Counted from the stretch's first letter, positions 7,104-16,616 are shown. The stretch: 64,000 nt of DNA from DASSUW01 sp963830725 (GCA_963830725.1 CAWHNO010000004.1:1-64000), one strand, 5' to 3'. The notes: generated by a model not told the origin, from the letters alone. Numbers and translations are program-made.

Positions 7104-8379
7104 CGCGCAGGATCGCCGCGCCCGCGACCAGTAGCGCCACGAGCGCGAGCAGGTAGCCGGGGCGGCCGTCGGTCCGCGCGGCGGCGAGCAGCGCGCCCGC
7201 CGGGAGCGCGATCAACGCGAGGGCCGGCAGCCGCGCCTCGCGGCGGCTGTCGACCAGCGCGGCGTAGCCGGCGAGCGTGGCCAGCATGGCCACCCACGAG
7301 CCCGCGAAGCGCCCGCCGAGGGGAGGCAGGGAGAACGCGCTCGGGTCGATCCACAGCGCGACGCCGACGCCGGCGAGCAGCGCGCCCACCGCGCCGAGCA
7401 GCAACCGCGCCCACGCCGGCAGCCGCGGCCCGGGCGCCCGCCACCACGGGCCGCGGACGGCGAGCACGGTGGTGGTCACGCCGAAGCCGGCGAACAGCGC
7501 GACCCAGGCCCACGCCTGGAGCCGGCCGAAGTCGAAGAGCTCGAGGTGTGCGAGCGTGCTCGCGAGCACGGAGACCGAGAGCACGACGGCCGCGACGACG
7601 AGCCCGTGCGCCTCGCGCGCGGGCGCGGCCAGCCCGACGGCGTACACCGCGGCCGAGGCCACGTAGACCCCGCCGGCGAACGCGGCCAGCGGCGCCGGAC
7701 GAAGGTCCCACGCGAAGAACACACCGGCCGCGTCGGGCACGACCAGCAGGGCGATGCCGACAAGGCCGGCGGCGAGCACGAGCATGAGGAACGCCGAGCG
7801 CCGCACGAGGCCCTGCGCGCCGACGGCCAGCCACAGTCCCGCGAGCCAGATCCACAAGGCGTTCGCAGCGAACGAGAGCTGGGCGAGAAGTTGCAGCCAG
7901 CCCGCCTCGGTCAGGGCGAGCGGCGACGCCAGCAACGGCACGGCGATCACGGCCGCCGCCCGGCTCAGCGGCCGCGGCAGCACGCCCGACCGGCCCGCGC
8001 CGACCAGGAACAGCGCCATCAACGGGCCCGCCGAGTAGCGCAGCGCAAGCTGGAGGTCGAACAGGTCCGTGTCGCCACCCGCCACCAGGAGCGCGGCCGC
8101 CGCGACGCCCGCGCCGGCCACGCCCGCAGCCGCCGCCGCAGGCGCGATCCAGCGCCACGACGCGCCCGCGAGGCGGATGAGCCCGACGGCGAACGCGGTG
8201 TAGCAGAGCAGCGACAGCGCACCCGCCGTCACGGTCACCACGCCGAGCGCGGTGTCGGCGTAGGCGGCTTCGATCGCCGCCGGCGAGCCGCCGAGGCGCG
8301 GCATGCCGAGCAGCTCCATGTTCTCGATCGCGGCCAGGACGACGTAGGCAAGCGCGGCGGCTCCGGTGATCCGTCTCAT
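6991..8379 (-). CDS. polytopic membrane protein of unknown function
   Basis: The start is taken at the ATG at 8379 (MRRITGAAALAYVVLAAIEN); the 24 codons upstream lack membrane character. The chain is 462 residues with about twelve hydrophobic helices, each joined by short loops, and an uncharged, Ala/Leu-rich composition. No transport or enzyme signature is evident. The last about 40 residues (Arg/Pro-rich, ending PTVQTRY) lie in the part that overlaps the VOC gene on the other strand, and are probably a disordered tail. The gene is divergent from the GH15 gene, about 80 bp away. Confidence 0.6.
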   Translation of the reverse strand: MRRITGAAALAYVVLAAIENMELLGMPRLGGSPAAIEAAYADTALGVVTVTAGALSLLCYTAFAVGLIRLAGASWRWIAPAAAAAGVAGAGVAAAALLVAGGDTDLFDLQLALRYSAGPLMALFLVGAGRSGVLPRPLSRAAAVIAVPLLASPLALTEAGWLQLLAQLSFAANALWIWLAGLWLAVGAQGLVRRSAFLMLVLAAGLVGIALLVVPDAAGVFFAWDLRPAPLAAFAGGVYVASAAVYAVGLAAPAREAHGLVVAAVVLSVSVLASTLAHLELFDFGRLQAWAWVALFAGFGVTTTVLAVRGPWWRAPGPRLPAWARLLLGAVGALLAGVGVALWIDPSAFSLPPLGGRFAGSWVAMLATLAGYAALVDSRREARLPALALIALPAGALLAAARTDGRPGYLLALVALLVAGAAILRVTEAPGGAARRARAIRTPAPRRLPAPPTPGPTVQTRY

Positions 8380-8446
8380 CCTTAGGCCAGGACGACCGGG
8401 CGAGCCCGGATATTCCAGATTGCGCCCGCCGGGCCATTCACGCCTG

Positions 8447-8452
8447 TACATT
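8447..8452 (+). promoter_or_regulatory. -10 box TACATT of the GH15 gene
   Basis: TACATT lies 7 nt before the TTG at 8460, which supports this unusual start codon and a leaderless transcript. Confidence 0.6.
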
Positions 8453-8459
8453 CGCGCTG

Positions 8460-10424
8460 TTGGCTAACCACCGGATGATCGAGGAGCTGTCGGCGAAGGG
8501 CTTCGCTCGGAGCCCCTTCCCCGCGATCGCCGACTACGGCTTCCTGTCGGACTGCGAGACGACGGCGCTCGTCGCCCCGGCCGGCAGCGTCGAGTGGATG
8601 TGCCTGCCGCGGATGGACTCGCCGAGCGTCTTCGGCTCGATCCTCGACCGCGACGCCGGCATGTTCCGGCTCGGCCCGGCCGGCGTGCACGTGCCTGCCG
8701 CGCGGCGCTACCTGCCCGGCACGATGATCCTCGAGACGACCTGGGGGACCCGCGGCGGCTGGATCATCGTCCGCGACCTCCTCCTCATCGGTCCCTGGCA
8801 CCACAGCGACGACCGGTCGCACACGCACCGCCGCGCGCCGACCGACTACGACGCCGACCACGTGCTCCTGCGCACCGTGCGCTGCGTGAACGGCGAGGTC
8901 CAGCTCTCGCTCGTCTGCGAGCCGGCGTTCGACTACGGCCGCGAGCGCGGCCGCTGGAAGTACGCCGGCAACGACTACCGAGACGTGGCGATCGAGGGCG
9001 GCGGCCTCGAGCTGCACCTGACGAGCGATCTCAACCTCGGCATCGAGGGGCCGCGCACGACGGCCCGGCACCTGATCAAGGAGGGCGAGCAGGTCTTCTG
9101 CGCGCTGTCGTGGAGCGAGCATCCCGCGCCACGCACGTTCGAGGAGGCCTACGGCAAGCTCGTCTGGACCGCCCACCACTGGCAGCACTGGCTCGACCGC
9201 GGGCAGTTCCCCGACCATCCCTGGCGCTCGGACCTCCAGCGCAGCGCGCTCACGCTCAAGGGCCTCACCTACGCGCCGACCGGCGCCGTCATCGCGGCCG
9301 CCACGACGTCGCTGCCCGAGACGCCGGGCGGCGAGCGCAACTGGGACTACCGCTACACCTGGATCCGCGACGCCACCTTCGCGCTCTGGGGGCTCTACAC
9401 GCTCGGGTTCGACTGGGAGGCCAACGACTTCTTCTACTTCGTGGCCGACTGCGCCGAGGCCGCGAAGGGCCAGCTCCAGATCATGTACGGGATCGACGGC
9501 CGCGCGGAGCTGCCCGAGCAGGTCCTCGACCACCTCAGCGGCTACGAGAACGCGCGGCCGGTGCGGATCGGCAACGGCGCCCATGACCAGGACCAGCACG
9601 ACGTGTGGGGCGCGGTGCTCGACTCGGTCTACCTGCACACCAAGTCACGCGACTTCTTGCCGGAGCGCGTGTGGCCGCTCCTCAAGCAGCAGGTCGACGC
9701 GGCGATCGCGAACTGGAGCGAGCCCGACCGCGGCATCTGGGAGGTGCGCGGCGACCCCAAGCACTTCACCTCGTCGAAGCTCATGTGCTGGGTCGCGCTC
9801 GACCGCGGCGCCCGGCTCGCCGAGCTGCGCGAGGACTGGGACCTGGCCATGCAGTGGCGGACGGTCGCCGACGAGATCCACGCCGACATCTGCGAGCACG
9901 CGCTCGACGAGCGCGGCGTGTTCACCCAGCACTACGACACCACGGCGCTCGACGCGTCGATCCTGCTGATGCCGCTGGTGCGCTTCCTGCCCGCCGACGA
10001 CGAGCGCATCCGCGCCACCGTGCTCGCGATCGCCGACGAGCTCACGCAGGACGGGCTCGTGCTGCGCTACAAGGTCGAGGAGACCGACGACGGGCTCGCC
10101 GGCGAGGAGGGCACCTTCACGATCTGCTCGTTCTGGCTCGTCTCCGCCCTGTGCGAGATCGGCGAGCTCGAGCGCGGCCGCGGCCTGTGCGAGCGGCTGC
10201 TCTCACACCAGAGCCCGCTCGGCCTCTACGCCGAGGAGATCGACACCCGCACCGGCCGCCACCTCGGCAACTTCCCGCAGGCCTTCACGCACCTGGCGCT
10301 GATCAACGCCGTCATGCACGTGATCCGCGCCGAGCAGCACCAGGAGCGGATGCTCACTCCTCAGACCCTGCAGCCGCCCGCTCCGCCCGCCGGCCCGAAG
10401 GCGCCGGCAGATTCGGCAGGCTGA
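8460..10424 (+). CDS. glycoside hydrolase family 15 protein (glucoamylase/trehalase type)
   Basis: This 654-residue protein has the GH15 layout. An N-terminal beta-sandwich (ISDYGFL-like opening IADYGFLSDCETTALVAPAG, then VEWMCLPRMDSPSVFGSIL) is followed by an (alpha/alpha)6 barrel from about residue 270. Barrel motifs include ERNWDYRYTWIRDATFALWG and DVWGAVLDSVYLH, plus a catalytic-acid segment GEEGTFTICSFWLVSALCEIG near residue 545, ending NFPQAFTHLALINA. Such enzymes release glucose from alpha-linked glucans or trehalose. No signal peptide is seen, so a cytoplasmic role in storage-glucan or trehalose turnover is likely. The gene stands alone before the ABC operon. Confidence 0.93.
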   Translation: MANHRMIEELSAKGFARSPFPAIADYGFLSDCETTALVAPAGSVEWMCLPRMDSPSVFGSILDRDAGMFRLGPAGVHVPAARRYLPGTMILETTWGTRGGWIIVRDLLLIGPWHHSDDRSHTHRRAPTDYDADHVLLRTVRCVNGEVQLSLVCEPAFDYGRERGRWKYAGNDYRDVAIEGGGLELHLTSDLNLGIEGPRTTARHLIKEGEQVFCALSWSEHPAPRTFEEAYGKLVWTAHHWQHWLDRGQFPDHPWRSDLQRSALTLKGLTYAPTGAVIAAATTSLPETPGGERNWDYRYTWIRDATFALWGLYTLGFDWEANDFFYFVADCAEAAKGQLQIMYGIDGRAELPEQVLDHLSGYENARPVRIGNGAHDQDQHDVWGAVLDSVYLHTKSRDFLPERVWPLLKQQVDAAIANWSEPDRGIWEVRGDPKHFTSSKLMCWVALDRGARLAELREDWDLAMQWRTVADEIHADICEHALDERGVFTQHYDTTALDASILLMPLVRFLPADDERIRATVLAIADELTQDGLVLRYKVEETDDGLAGEEGTFTICSFWLVSALCEIGELERGRGLCERLLSHQSPLGLYAEEIDTRTGRHLGNFPQAFTHLALINAVMHVIRAEQHQERMLTPQTLQPPAPPAGPKAPADSAG

Positions 10425-10490
10425 ACGCGGCGATCGCCACGGGCGGCGCGCGGGGTACGCCGCGGCCGATTCCGTAGGCTCAATGCCCAC

Positions 10491-11477
10491 GTGACCGCCG
10501 CCGTAGAAGTCGAGCAGCTCGTACGAGAATTCAAGGGCGGCATCCGTGCCGTCGACGGGCTCGACCTGGAAGTCCGCGACGGCGAGATCTACGGTTTCCT
10601 CGGCCCCAACGGCGCCGGGAAGACGACCGTGGTGCGCATCCTCACCACGCTGTTGCGGCCGACCGCGGGCCACGCCAGGGTCGCCGGCCACGACGTGGTG
10701 CGCGACGGCGACGCGGTGCGCCGCTCGATCGGCGTCGCGCTCCAGGAGGCGGCCATCGACCCGCTGATGACCGGCCGTGAGCTGCTGCGCATGCAGGGCG
10801 CGCTGCACGGGCTGCGCGGGCCCGAGGCACGCGAGCGGGCCGTCCAGCTGCTCGACCGCGTCGGCCTGACCGACGCCGGCGACCGGCGCGTCGGCGGCTA
10901 CTCGGGCGGCATGCGGCGGCGGCTCGACCTCGCGCTCGCGCTCGTGCACCGCCCGCACGTGCTGTTCCTCGACGAGCCGACCACCGGCCTGGACCCGACG
11001 AGCCGCGCCGCGTTGTGGCGCGAGGTGCGGGCGCTGCACGAGGACGGCACGACCGTGTTCCTCACCACGCAGTACCTCGAGGAGGCCGAGCAGCTCGCCG
11101 ACCGCGTCGGCATCATCGCGCGCGGCAACCTCGTGGCCGAGGGCACCCCGGAGTCGCTGAAGGCGCGCGTGGGGGAGCCCACCGTGCACGTCGAGATGTC
11201 CGACCCCGAGGACGCGCCGCGCGCCTGCGCGGCGCTCGCGGGGCTCGGCACGGTCGAGCGCCCGACGGCGCGCGCGCCGACGCGGATCGGCGTCCGCACG
11301 GCGGCCGGCCGCGCGGCGATCGCACCGATCATCCGCGCGCTCGACGAGCACGACGTCGCCGTCGAGTTCGTCGAGGTCGAGGCGCCGACGCTCGACGACG
11401 TCTTCACGGCCGTCACCGGATCGCACCTCGAGGGCGCCGCCGCGCTGGAGGCGGCGCCCGCCGAGGCCGCCGGATGA
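10491..11477 (+). CDS. ABC exporter ATP-binding protein (DrrA type)
   Basis: This 328-residue ATPase has Walker A GPNGAGKTT near residue 42, signature SGGMRRRLDLALALVH near 140, Walker B VLFLDEPTTGLDP and the switch His in FLTTQYLEEAEQLADRV. The C-terminal extension ending VEAPTLDDVFTAVTG is typical of daunorubicin-resistance-type (DrrA) ATPases. The GTG is 10 nt behind a TAGGCT box (10475-10480). It is the first gene of a three-gene operon with two ABC-2 permeases, joined by 4-bp overlaps. The exported compound is unknown. Confidence 0.95.
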   Translation: MTAAVEVEQLVREFKGGIRAVDGLDLEVRDGEIYGFLGPNGAGKTTVVRILTTLLRPTAGHARVAGHDVVRDGDAVRRSIGVALQEAAIDPLMTGRELLRMQGALHGLRGPEARERAVQLLDRVGLTDAGDRRVGGYSGGMRRRLDLALALVHRPHVLFLDEPTTGLDPTSRAALWREVRALHEDGTTVFLTTQYLEEAEQLADRVGIIARGNLVAEGTPESLKARVGEPTVHVEMSDPEDAPRACAALAGLGTVERPTARAPTRIGVRTAAGRAAIAPIIRALDEHDVAVEFVEVEAPTLDDVFTAVTGSHLEGAAALEAAPAEAAG

Positions 11478-12247
11478 GGGAGGGTCGGGTCGTCGCGGCG
11501 CTCGGCCGCCGCGCGCTGTCCGTGCAGTTCCGCCGCGCGCAGCTGCTGATGCCGACCTTCGTGCTGCCGCTGATGCTGCTGGCCGTCATCGCCAGCGGCA
11601 CGAGCGCCGCCCAGGGCCTGCGCGGGTTCCCGGACGTGGAGTCCTATCTGGCCTTCGTGGTGCCGGGCACGATCATCCAGGGCACGATCCTCGCGGGCCT
11701 GACGGCCGGCATCGCGATGGCCTCGGACATCGAGTTCGGCTTCTTCGACCGCCTGCTCGCCGCGCCCGTCAACCGCACGAGCCTCGTGCTCGGGCGGCTC
11801 GCCGGCACGCTCGCGCTGTCGCTGCTCCAGACGACGTTCTTCCTGCTCGTCTCGCTGCTCTTCGGCGCGAGCTTCCCCGGCGGCGTTCCCGGGGCGCTGG
11901 GCACGCTCGTGCTGGCCGCCGTCACGGCGGTCGCGATGGGTGGCGTGTCGTCGGCGATCGCCCTGCGCACCGGCTCACTGTCGCTGCTCCAGAGCCTGTT
12001 CCCGCTCATGTTCGTGATGCTCTTCACCGCGCCGGCGTTCTTCCCGCAGGACCTGCTGACGCCGGTGCTGCAGGAGGCGTCGGTCTACAACCCGCTGACC
12101 TACGTGGTCGAGGGCGTGCGCGCGCTGCTCGGCGGCGACAGCGACCTCGGCAGCCCGGCCGCCGGGTTCGCGGCCGCGATCGGGCTCGCGATCGCCACCG
12201 TGGTCGTCGCGACGGCGGCGCTCAAGCAGCGCCTGAGGCGGCTGTGA
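11474..12247 (+). CDS. ABC-2 type permease, first of two
   Basis: The 257-residue protein has six hydrophobic segments and the ABC-2 motif pattern: SYLAFVVPGTIIQGTILAG, ASDIEFGFFDRLLAAPVNRT (the FDRLLAAPV element contacts the ATPase), and near the end ASVYNPLTYVVEGVRALL. The start ATG overlaps the stop of the ATPase gene and the stop overlaps the next start. It probably pairs with the following permease as a heterodimer, since one ATPase gene serves two different permeases. Confidence 0.92.
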   Translation: MREGRVVAALGRRALSVQFRRAQLLMPTFVLPLMLLAVIASGTSAAQGLRGFPDVESYLAFVVPGTIIQGTILAGLTAGIAMASDIEFGFFDRLLAAPVNRTSLVLGRLAGTLALSLLQTTFFLLVSLLFGASFPGGVPGALGTLVLAAVTAVAMGGVSSAIALRTGSLSLLQSLFPLMFVMLFTAPAFFPQDLLTPVLQEASVYNPLTYVVEGVRALLGGDSDLGSPAAGFAAAIGLAIATVVVATAALKQRLRRL

Positions 12248-13005
12248 GCGTCGCCCTCACGCTCTGGCGGCGCTCGCTCAACGAGGTCCTGCGGGTCCGC
12301 GGCGCGCTGCTCCCGGCCACCGTCGCGCCGGTCATCTTCATGCTCGGGATCACCGGGCAGTTCGGGCAGCTGACCGGGCTCGAGGGCTTCCCGACCGACT
12401 CCTACATCTCCTGGATCGTGCCGCTCTCGTGCCTGCAGGGCGCCGGCTTCGCGGGCGCCGCCACCGGCTCGAACCTGGCGCGCGACATCGAGCAGGGCTG
12501 GTTCGACCGCCTGCTCGTCTCGCCCGTGCCGCGGCCGCTGCTGCTGATCGGCCCGATCCTCGGGGCGATCACCCGCTCGCTCGTGCCCGCCACCGTGGCG
12601 CTGATCGTGGGCCTGCTGATCGGGGCCGAGCTGACCGGCGGCGTCGCCGGGCTGCTCGCCCTCTACTTCGCGTGCGTCGCCTTCTGCGCGTGCGCGGCGC
12701 TGTGGGGGATCTTCATGGCGGTCACCTTCCGCACGCAGCAGGCGGGGCCGCTGATGCAGCAGGGCGTGTTCCTCGCGGTCTTCCTCTCGACCGCCTACAC
12801 GCCCGAGGTGCTGCTGGAGGGCTGGCTGGCCGTGGTCGCGCCGCTGAACCCGGTCACCTACGTGCTGGAGATGGCGCGGCAGGCGACGGTGGTCGACATC
12901 GAGCCGAGCCTCGAGCACACGCTGCCCGGGCTGGCGGCGCTGGCCGGGATGGCCGCCGTCTTGGGGATGCTGGCGGTGTTCGGGCTGCGGCGCATGGGTC
13001 GTTAG
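12244..13005 (+). CDS. ABC-2 type permease, second of two
   Basis: The 253-residue protein is a paralogue of the upstream permease with the same landmarks: SYISWIVPLSCLQGAGFAG, ARDIEQGWFDRLLVSPVPRP and LNPVTYVLEMARQA. It has six predicted helices. The GTG start overlaps the upstream stop. The gene ends the exporter operon, and element copy 2 begins only 7 bp after the TAG. A hairpin of that element could serve as the transcript end. Confidence 0.92.
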   Translation: MSVALTLWRRSLNEVLRVRGALLPATVAPVIFMLGITGQFGQLTGLEGFPTDSYISWIVPLSCLQGAGFAGAATGSNLARDIEQGWFDRLLVSPVPRPLLLIGPILGAITRSLVPATVALIVGLLIGAELTGGVAGLLALYFACVAFCACAALWGIFMAVTFRTQQAGPLMQQGVFLAVFLSTAYTPEVLLEGWLAVVAPLNPVTYVLEMARQATVVDIEPSLEHTLPGLAALAGMAAVLGMLAVFGLRRMGR

Positions 13006-13012
13006 GGCGCTT

Positions 13013-13291
13013 GCGAACGTCAACTGCGGCTGGGTAAGGGGGCGGTGAGGTCGGCCGCGCCGGTCGGCCGCGAAGCGGCGTGGCGCGTTGACCGGCATAT
13101 GTCCGGTCAAGGCGCCATCGACCCGCGGATGGCGCGTATGCGTCGCTATTGCGACGTCGAGTCAGCCAACGCGCTGGCCGCTTGGCGAGTTGCACGGCGT
13201 ATCATCGCCGTAGAGTCGCCAGATCGCCCGAGGCCAGACCCGCCGCGGCCGGGCTCCCTCGCCCCCTTACCCAGCCGCAGTTGACGTTCGC
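13013..13291. repeat. palindromic intergenic element, copy 2 (complete)
   Basis: The ends are perfect 32-bp inverted repeats (13013-13044 and 13260-13291) containing AACTGCGGCTGGGTAAGG. Inside, 13082-13116 form a near-perfect hairpin with TTGACCGG and CCGGTCAA arms, flanked by GGCGC/GGCGCC, around loop CATATGT. Further small hairpins lie between it and the right end (ACGGCG/CGCCGT). It starts 7 bp after the permease stop and encodes nothing. Confidence 0.92.
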
Positions 13292-13301
13292 CGGAGCCAC
13301 G

Positions 13302-13592
13302 CTAGCCCGACCGCGCCGACCGCCGCCGCCGCACGCGATCGCCGCGCGGGCCCGCCATCCGCTGCGTCAGCTCGCGCGTGCCGACCTCCTGCGCGCCGAG
13401 CGCGACCGCCCGCGAGCGCAGGTGCGGCGGCAGGTCGTAGTGGTCGCCCTGGAAGCGGTGGCGCGGGATGCCGATCCGCGCTGCGAAGGCGTGCAGCTCA
13501 TCGAAGCTGTGGTCGGACACGAGATGGCACCAGTGCCGGAACGGCAGCCGGGTGTGCGGGTACTCGCGCAGCTCGTCGACCAGGATCGCCAC
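13302..13592 (-). CDS. DUF4031 family protein
   Basis: This 96-residue protein reads VAILVDELREYPHTRLPFRH, then WCHLVSDHSFDELHAFAARI and FQGDHYDLPPHLR, the typical sequence of DUF4031, a small family in actinobacteria and proteobacteria with no known activity. Conserved His, Asp and Trp residues might form a metal or ligand site. The GTG at 13592 is chosen because family members start with this VxVD segment. It lies 26 bp upstream of the PhoX gene end on the same strand and stops just beside element 2. Confidence 0.85.
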   Translation of the reverse strand: MAILVDELREYPHTRLPFRHWCHLVSDHSFDELHAFAARIGIPRHRFQGDHYDLPPHLRSRAVALGAQEVGTRELTQRMAGPRGDRVRRRRSARSG

Positions 13593-13618
13593 GGCCGCAC
13601 ATGGTGGCGTGTCGGCGC

Positions 13619-15061
13619 CTACAGCGGGCCCCTCCGCCACGGGCCGGTGATCGCGCAGGTCATCCCCTCGCCGGCGTGGTCGCCGGGCGTACCCGTCGAA
13701 TCGCCGTAGAGGTTCACGAACACCGTGTCGCCGTCGGGGCTGAAGCACACACCTGCGAGCTCGGAAGCGCTGAAGACGTTCTCCGCGAACGGGAACGCGC
13801 GCCCGCTGGGAGAGATGCCGATCACGCGGTTCGGGTTTGCGGCGTCGGCGTCCGAGGCGTCGTCCTCGCACACCATCAGCCCGCCGCGCGGGGTGACCGT
13901 GAGGTTGTCCGGCGAGTCCATCACCTCGCCGCCGGGCGACTCATAGTGCAGGATGAGCCGGCGAGAGCGGACGCGGTACTCCCAGACCTGGCCGTAGCCC
14001 TCGCGGTAGCCGTCGGGGTTGACGTCGCGGCTCTTGGCGTCGCCGCCGCTGGTGGAGACGAAGTAGACGCTCCCGCCGGCGTACCAGCAGCCCTCGAGCC
14101 GGTTGAACTTGGCGGCGCCGGCGCGCCAGCCCTGCTGGAAGGTGCCGCGCGGGTCGTCGTCGTTGTCGTACTCGGGGTCGGGCTCGAGGATGTCGATCCA
14201 GCGCACGGGCAGCTTGCGGCCGGGCTTCTGGCCCTCGCGCGCGTCGTACTGCGGCTTGCCCTTGATGGCGAGGATCTGGAGCCGGCCGCCGGCGGCGAGG
14301 CGGCGCGGGTTCTTCGGGATGAAGCGGTAGAAGCCGGCACCGCGGCCGCTGCCCGGGTCCTCGGTCTCATAGACGATCCCGGTGCGGTGATCGGTGGCCG
14401 CCGCCTCGTGCGCGAAGCGGCCCATGGCCTTCAGCGGCGCGCTGTGGGGCGAGTCGCGCGGACCGCGATCGACCGGCACCTCGAACAGGTAGCCGTGCCG
14501 CTGTTCGAAGCCGCGCGACGGCCCGGCGATGGTCTCCTCGCCCGTCAGCCAGCTGCGGCGGTGAAGGCTGAAGCCGCCGGCGCAGTTGACGGTCGTGCCG
14601 TCGAGCGAGATGAAGCTGCGCACGAGGCGCCGGCGCCGCGGGTCGTAGTCGAGCGTGGTGGTGCCGCCGCCCGCGGCCCGGTCGTAGGCGCCGGCGCGGG
14701 CGGGCAGGCTGGCGGCGGGCGGCAGGTTGCGGTCCTCGTGGTTGCGGATCAGCCGCACGGTGCCGCGCGGGCCCTTGAAGGCGGCCATGCCGTCGAGCGC
14801 CAGCGGCGTCGGCGTGCCGTCCGACAGCGGCGAGCCGATGTCGCCGAACGTGACGTACGAGAAGCCCTTCGGGAGCGCGAGGATGGTGCGCCCGCGCTGG
14901 TCGCGCTTCGGGCGCAACGGACCGTAGCCGCGGCCGGCCTGGCGCAGGTCGGCGAGCGCCGCACGGTTGGCGAGGCGCGCGAGCGCCTCGGTCCCGGCCA
15001 CCGTGCCTCCGGCCGCCGCGGCGGTGCGGGCCAGGAACGCCCGCCGGTCCATGATCGTCAC
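13619..15061 (-). CDS. PhoX-family (DUF839) secreted phosphatase-like protein with Tat signal
   Basis: This 480-residue protein begins MTIMDRRAFLARTAAAAGGT. This is a twin-arginine signal (RRxFL) followed by an Ala-rich stretch. The body has PhoX/DUF839 landmarks: LPKGFSYVTFGDIG, RLIRNHEDRN, FLFEVP-like GYLFEVPVDRG, GRFAHEAAATDHRTGIVYETED, and LEGCWYAGGSVYFVSTSGG. Near the end FSPDGDTVFVNLYGD matches the family blade that ends with a metal ligand. PhoX enzymes are calcium/iron alkaline phosphatases exported by Tat. The GTG at 15061 is supported by GGAGGAG 6 nt upstream. Confidence 0.88.
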   Translation of the reverse strand: MTIMDRRAFLARTAAAAGGTVAGTEALARLANRAALADLRQAGRGYGPLRPKRDQRGRTILALPKGFSYVTFGDIGSPLSDGTPTPLALDGMAAFKGPRGTVRLIRNHEDRNLPPAASLPARAGAYDRAAGGGTTTLDYDPRRRRLVRSFISLDGTTVNCAGGFSLHRRSWLTGEETIAGPSRGFEQRHGYLFEVPVDRGPRDSPHSAPLKAMGRFAHEAAATDHRTGIVYETEDPGSGRGAGFYRFIPKNPRRLAAGGRLQILAIKGKPQYDAREGQKPGRKLPVRWIDILEPDPEYDNDDDPRGTFQQGWRAGAAKFNRLEGCWYAGGSVYFVSTSGGDAKSRDVNPDGYREGYGQVWEYRVRSRRLILHYESPGGEVMDSPDNLTVTPRGGLMVCEDDASDADAANPNRVIGISPSGRAFPFAENVFSASELAGVCFSPDGDTVFVNLYGDSTGTPGDHAGEGMTCAITGPWRRGPL

Positions 15062-15147
15062 TCGGATCTCCTCCGGTCCGGATGTGAACGACCTCGGTAT
15101 ACCCGAGCGGTCGCCGACGCACTGCTCGACTCGCCGCTGGAGGACGT

Positions 15148-15351
15148 CTAGCCCTTCGCGGCCCGGATCATCCGCACCAGCGAGGTCACGACGTAGAACG
15201 TCGCAAGCGCGAAGAACGCGCCGCCGACTGCGGCGCGCACCTGATCCTCGGACAGCGGCATCCGCTTGGCGGCCGGTGGTGCGACGCGGTCGGCGATCGC
15301 GCCGCGCCAGGTCGGCAGCGCGGCCTGGCCCATTTCGGTTGTGCTCGGCAT
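15148..15351 (-). CDS. small single-helix membrane protein
   Basis: The 67-residue protein has a polar N-terminal half (TEMGQAALPTWRGAIADRVA) and one predicted helix, AVGGAFFALATFYVVTSLVRM, near the C-terminus, ending RAAKG. No family is known to me. Codon third positions are strongly G/C. It is transcribed in the same direction as the flanking corA and phoX genes. Confidence 0.5.
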   Translation of the reverse strand: MPSTTEMGQAALPTWRGAIADRVAPPAAKRMPLSEDQVRAAVGGAFFALATFYVVTSLVRMIRAAKG

Positions 15352-15410
15352 GGCAGCAGGCCTACCCTCATCGCGGGCTCACCGCGCGGGCGTTGCGTCC
15401 GTTTCCGGAC

Positions 15411-16379
15411 TCAGAGCCAGCCGGAGCGGCGGAAGCGCCAGTAGAGCACGGCGCAGATCAGGACGATGAAGGCGAGCACCACCGGGTAGCCGTAGCGCCA
15501 CTCCAGCTCGGGCATGAAGTTGAAGTTCATGCCGTAGATGGCGGCGACGCCGGTCGGCACGGCGATGATCGCCACCCAGGCGGAGATCTTGCGCATGTCC
15601 TCGTTCTGGCGCACAGCGGCTTGTGTCAGGTTCGCCTGGAGTGCGCTCGAGAGCAGGTCGCGGAAGCCGTCGATCCGCCCGCTGACCCGCAGCAGGTGGT
15701 CGTGCACGTCGCGGAAGTAGGTACGGAGCTCCGGGTGGATGAGCTCGTGCTGGCCGCGGGCGAGCTTGTCGATCGCCGGGGAGAGCGGGGCGATCGCCCG
15801 GTGCAGGTCCAGCACCTCGCGCTCGAGCGTGTAGATCCGCTCGGCCGGGTTGCTGCGCGTGGGCGCGAAGACCTCGTGCTCGACGTCCTGGATATCGGCT
15901 TCGACCGCCTCCACCACGGGCTCGTAGTCGTCCACGATGCGGTCGACGATCGCGTACAGGACCGCCCCCGAGCCGTAGCGCAGCAGGTCGGGGCGCTGCT
16001 CGATCTCGAGCCGGACGTCGTGCAGGGCGGCCTGGCCGTGACGGACGCTGACGACGAAGTCGCGGTTCACGAAGAGCAGGATCTCGCCGGTCTCGACGTC
16101 GCGTAGCTTGCCGGTGTAGCGAACGGTCTTGAGCACCACGAGCAGCGTGTCGCCGTAGCGCTCGGCCTTCGGGCGCTGGTGGGCGTCGATCGCGTCCTCG
16201 ACCGCCAGTTCGTGCAGGTCGAACTCGCGCCGGACCGCGTCGAACTCGTCCTCGGACGGCTCGTAGACGCCGATCCACACGAACGAGCCGTCGCGCTGGG
16301 CGGCCTCGCCGGCTTCGGCGAGCGGGAGGTCGCCCGCGCAACGCTCTCCGTCCTCGTAGACCGCGCAGTCGACGATCAT
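15411..16379 (-). CDS. corA: CorA-family magnesium/divalent-cation transporter
   Basis: The 322-residue protein has a soluble alpha/beta N-terminal domain (WIGVYEPSEDEFDAVRREFD) and a long helical stalk. The two C-terminal helices are separated by the selectivity motif YGMNFNFMPEL (GMN at about residue 282). The tail WRFRRSGWL is basic, as usual. The length is normal. CorA forms pentamers in the inner membrane and takes up Mg2+ or other divalent cations. The gene stands alone, divergent from the coiled-coil gene; I see no recognisable Mg2+ riboswitch upstream. Confidence 0.94.
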   Translation of the reverse strand: MIVDCAVYEDGERCAGDLPLAEAGEAAQRDGSFVWIGVYEPSEDEFDAVRREFDLHELAVEDAIDAHQRPKAERYGDTLLVVLKTVRYTGKLRDVETGEILLFVNRDFVVSVRHGQAALHDVRLEIEQRPDLLRYGSGAVLYAIVDRIVDDYEPVVEAVEADIQDVEHEVFAPTRSNPAERIYTLEREVLDLHRAIAPLSPAIDKLARGQHELIHPELRTYFRDVHDHLLRVSGRIDGFRDLLSSALQANLTQAAVRQNEDMRKISAWVAIIAVPTGVAAIYGMNFNFMPELEWRYGYPVVLAFIVLICAVLYWRFRRSGWL

Positions 16380-16616
16380 CGAGGGTGGAGTATCACCTTT
16401 CGATCGCGCCTCGCACAGCGGTTCCGAGCGAGCCGTCAGGCTGCTGCGGCAGGTACTCGACCTCGGCACGCGCGGAGAAGGCGACTGGGCGACCGAGATG
16501 ACGGCGCTGAGCGCAGCGGTGACCAATTCCGACGGGCCCGGCCCGCCTCTGTCGGCACACGTGCTCGAAGGTCTCAAACCCGGTATTTCGGGCGGGCCGC
16601 TAGCCTGGCCACGGGG
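16380..16616. other. divergent intergenic region
   Basis: This lies between the corA and coiled-coil gene starts. It holds a TAGCCT box at 16601-16606, 10 nt before the ATG at 16617, and a GGGG stretch next to that ATG. I see no gene, repeat or obvious riboswitch in the rest. Confidence 0.35.
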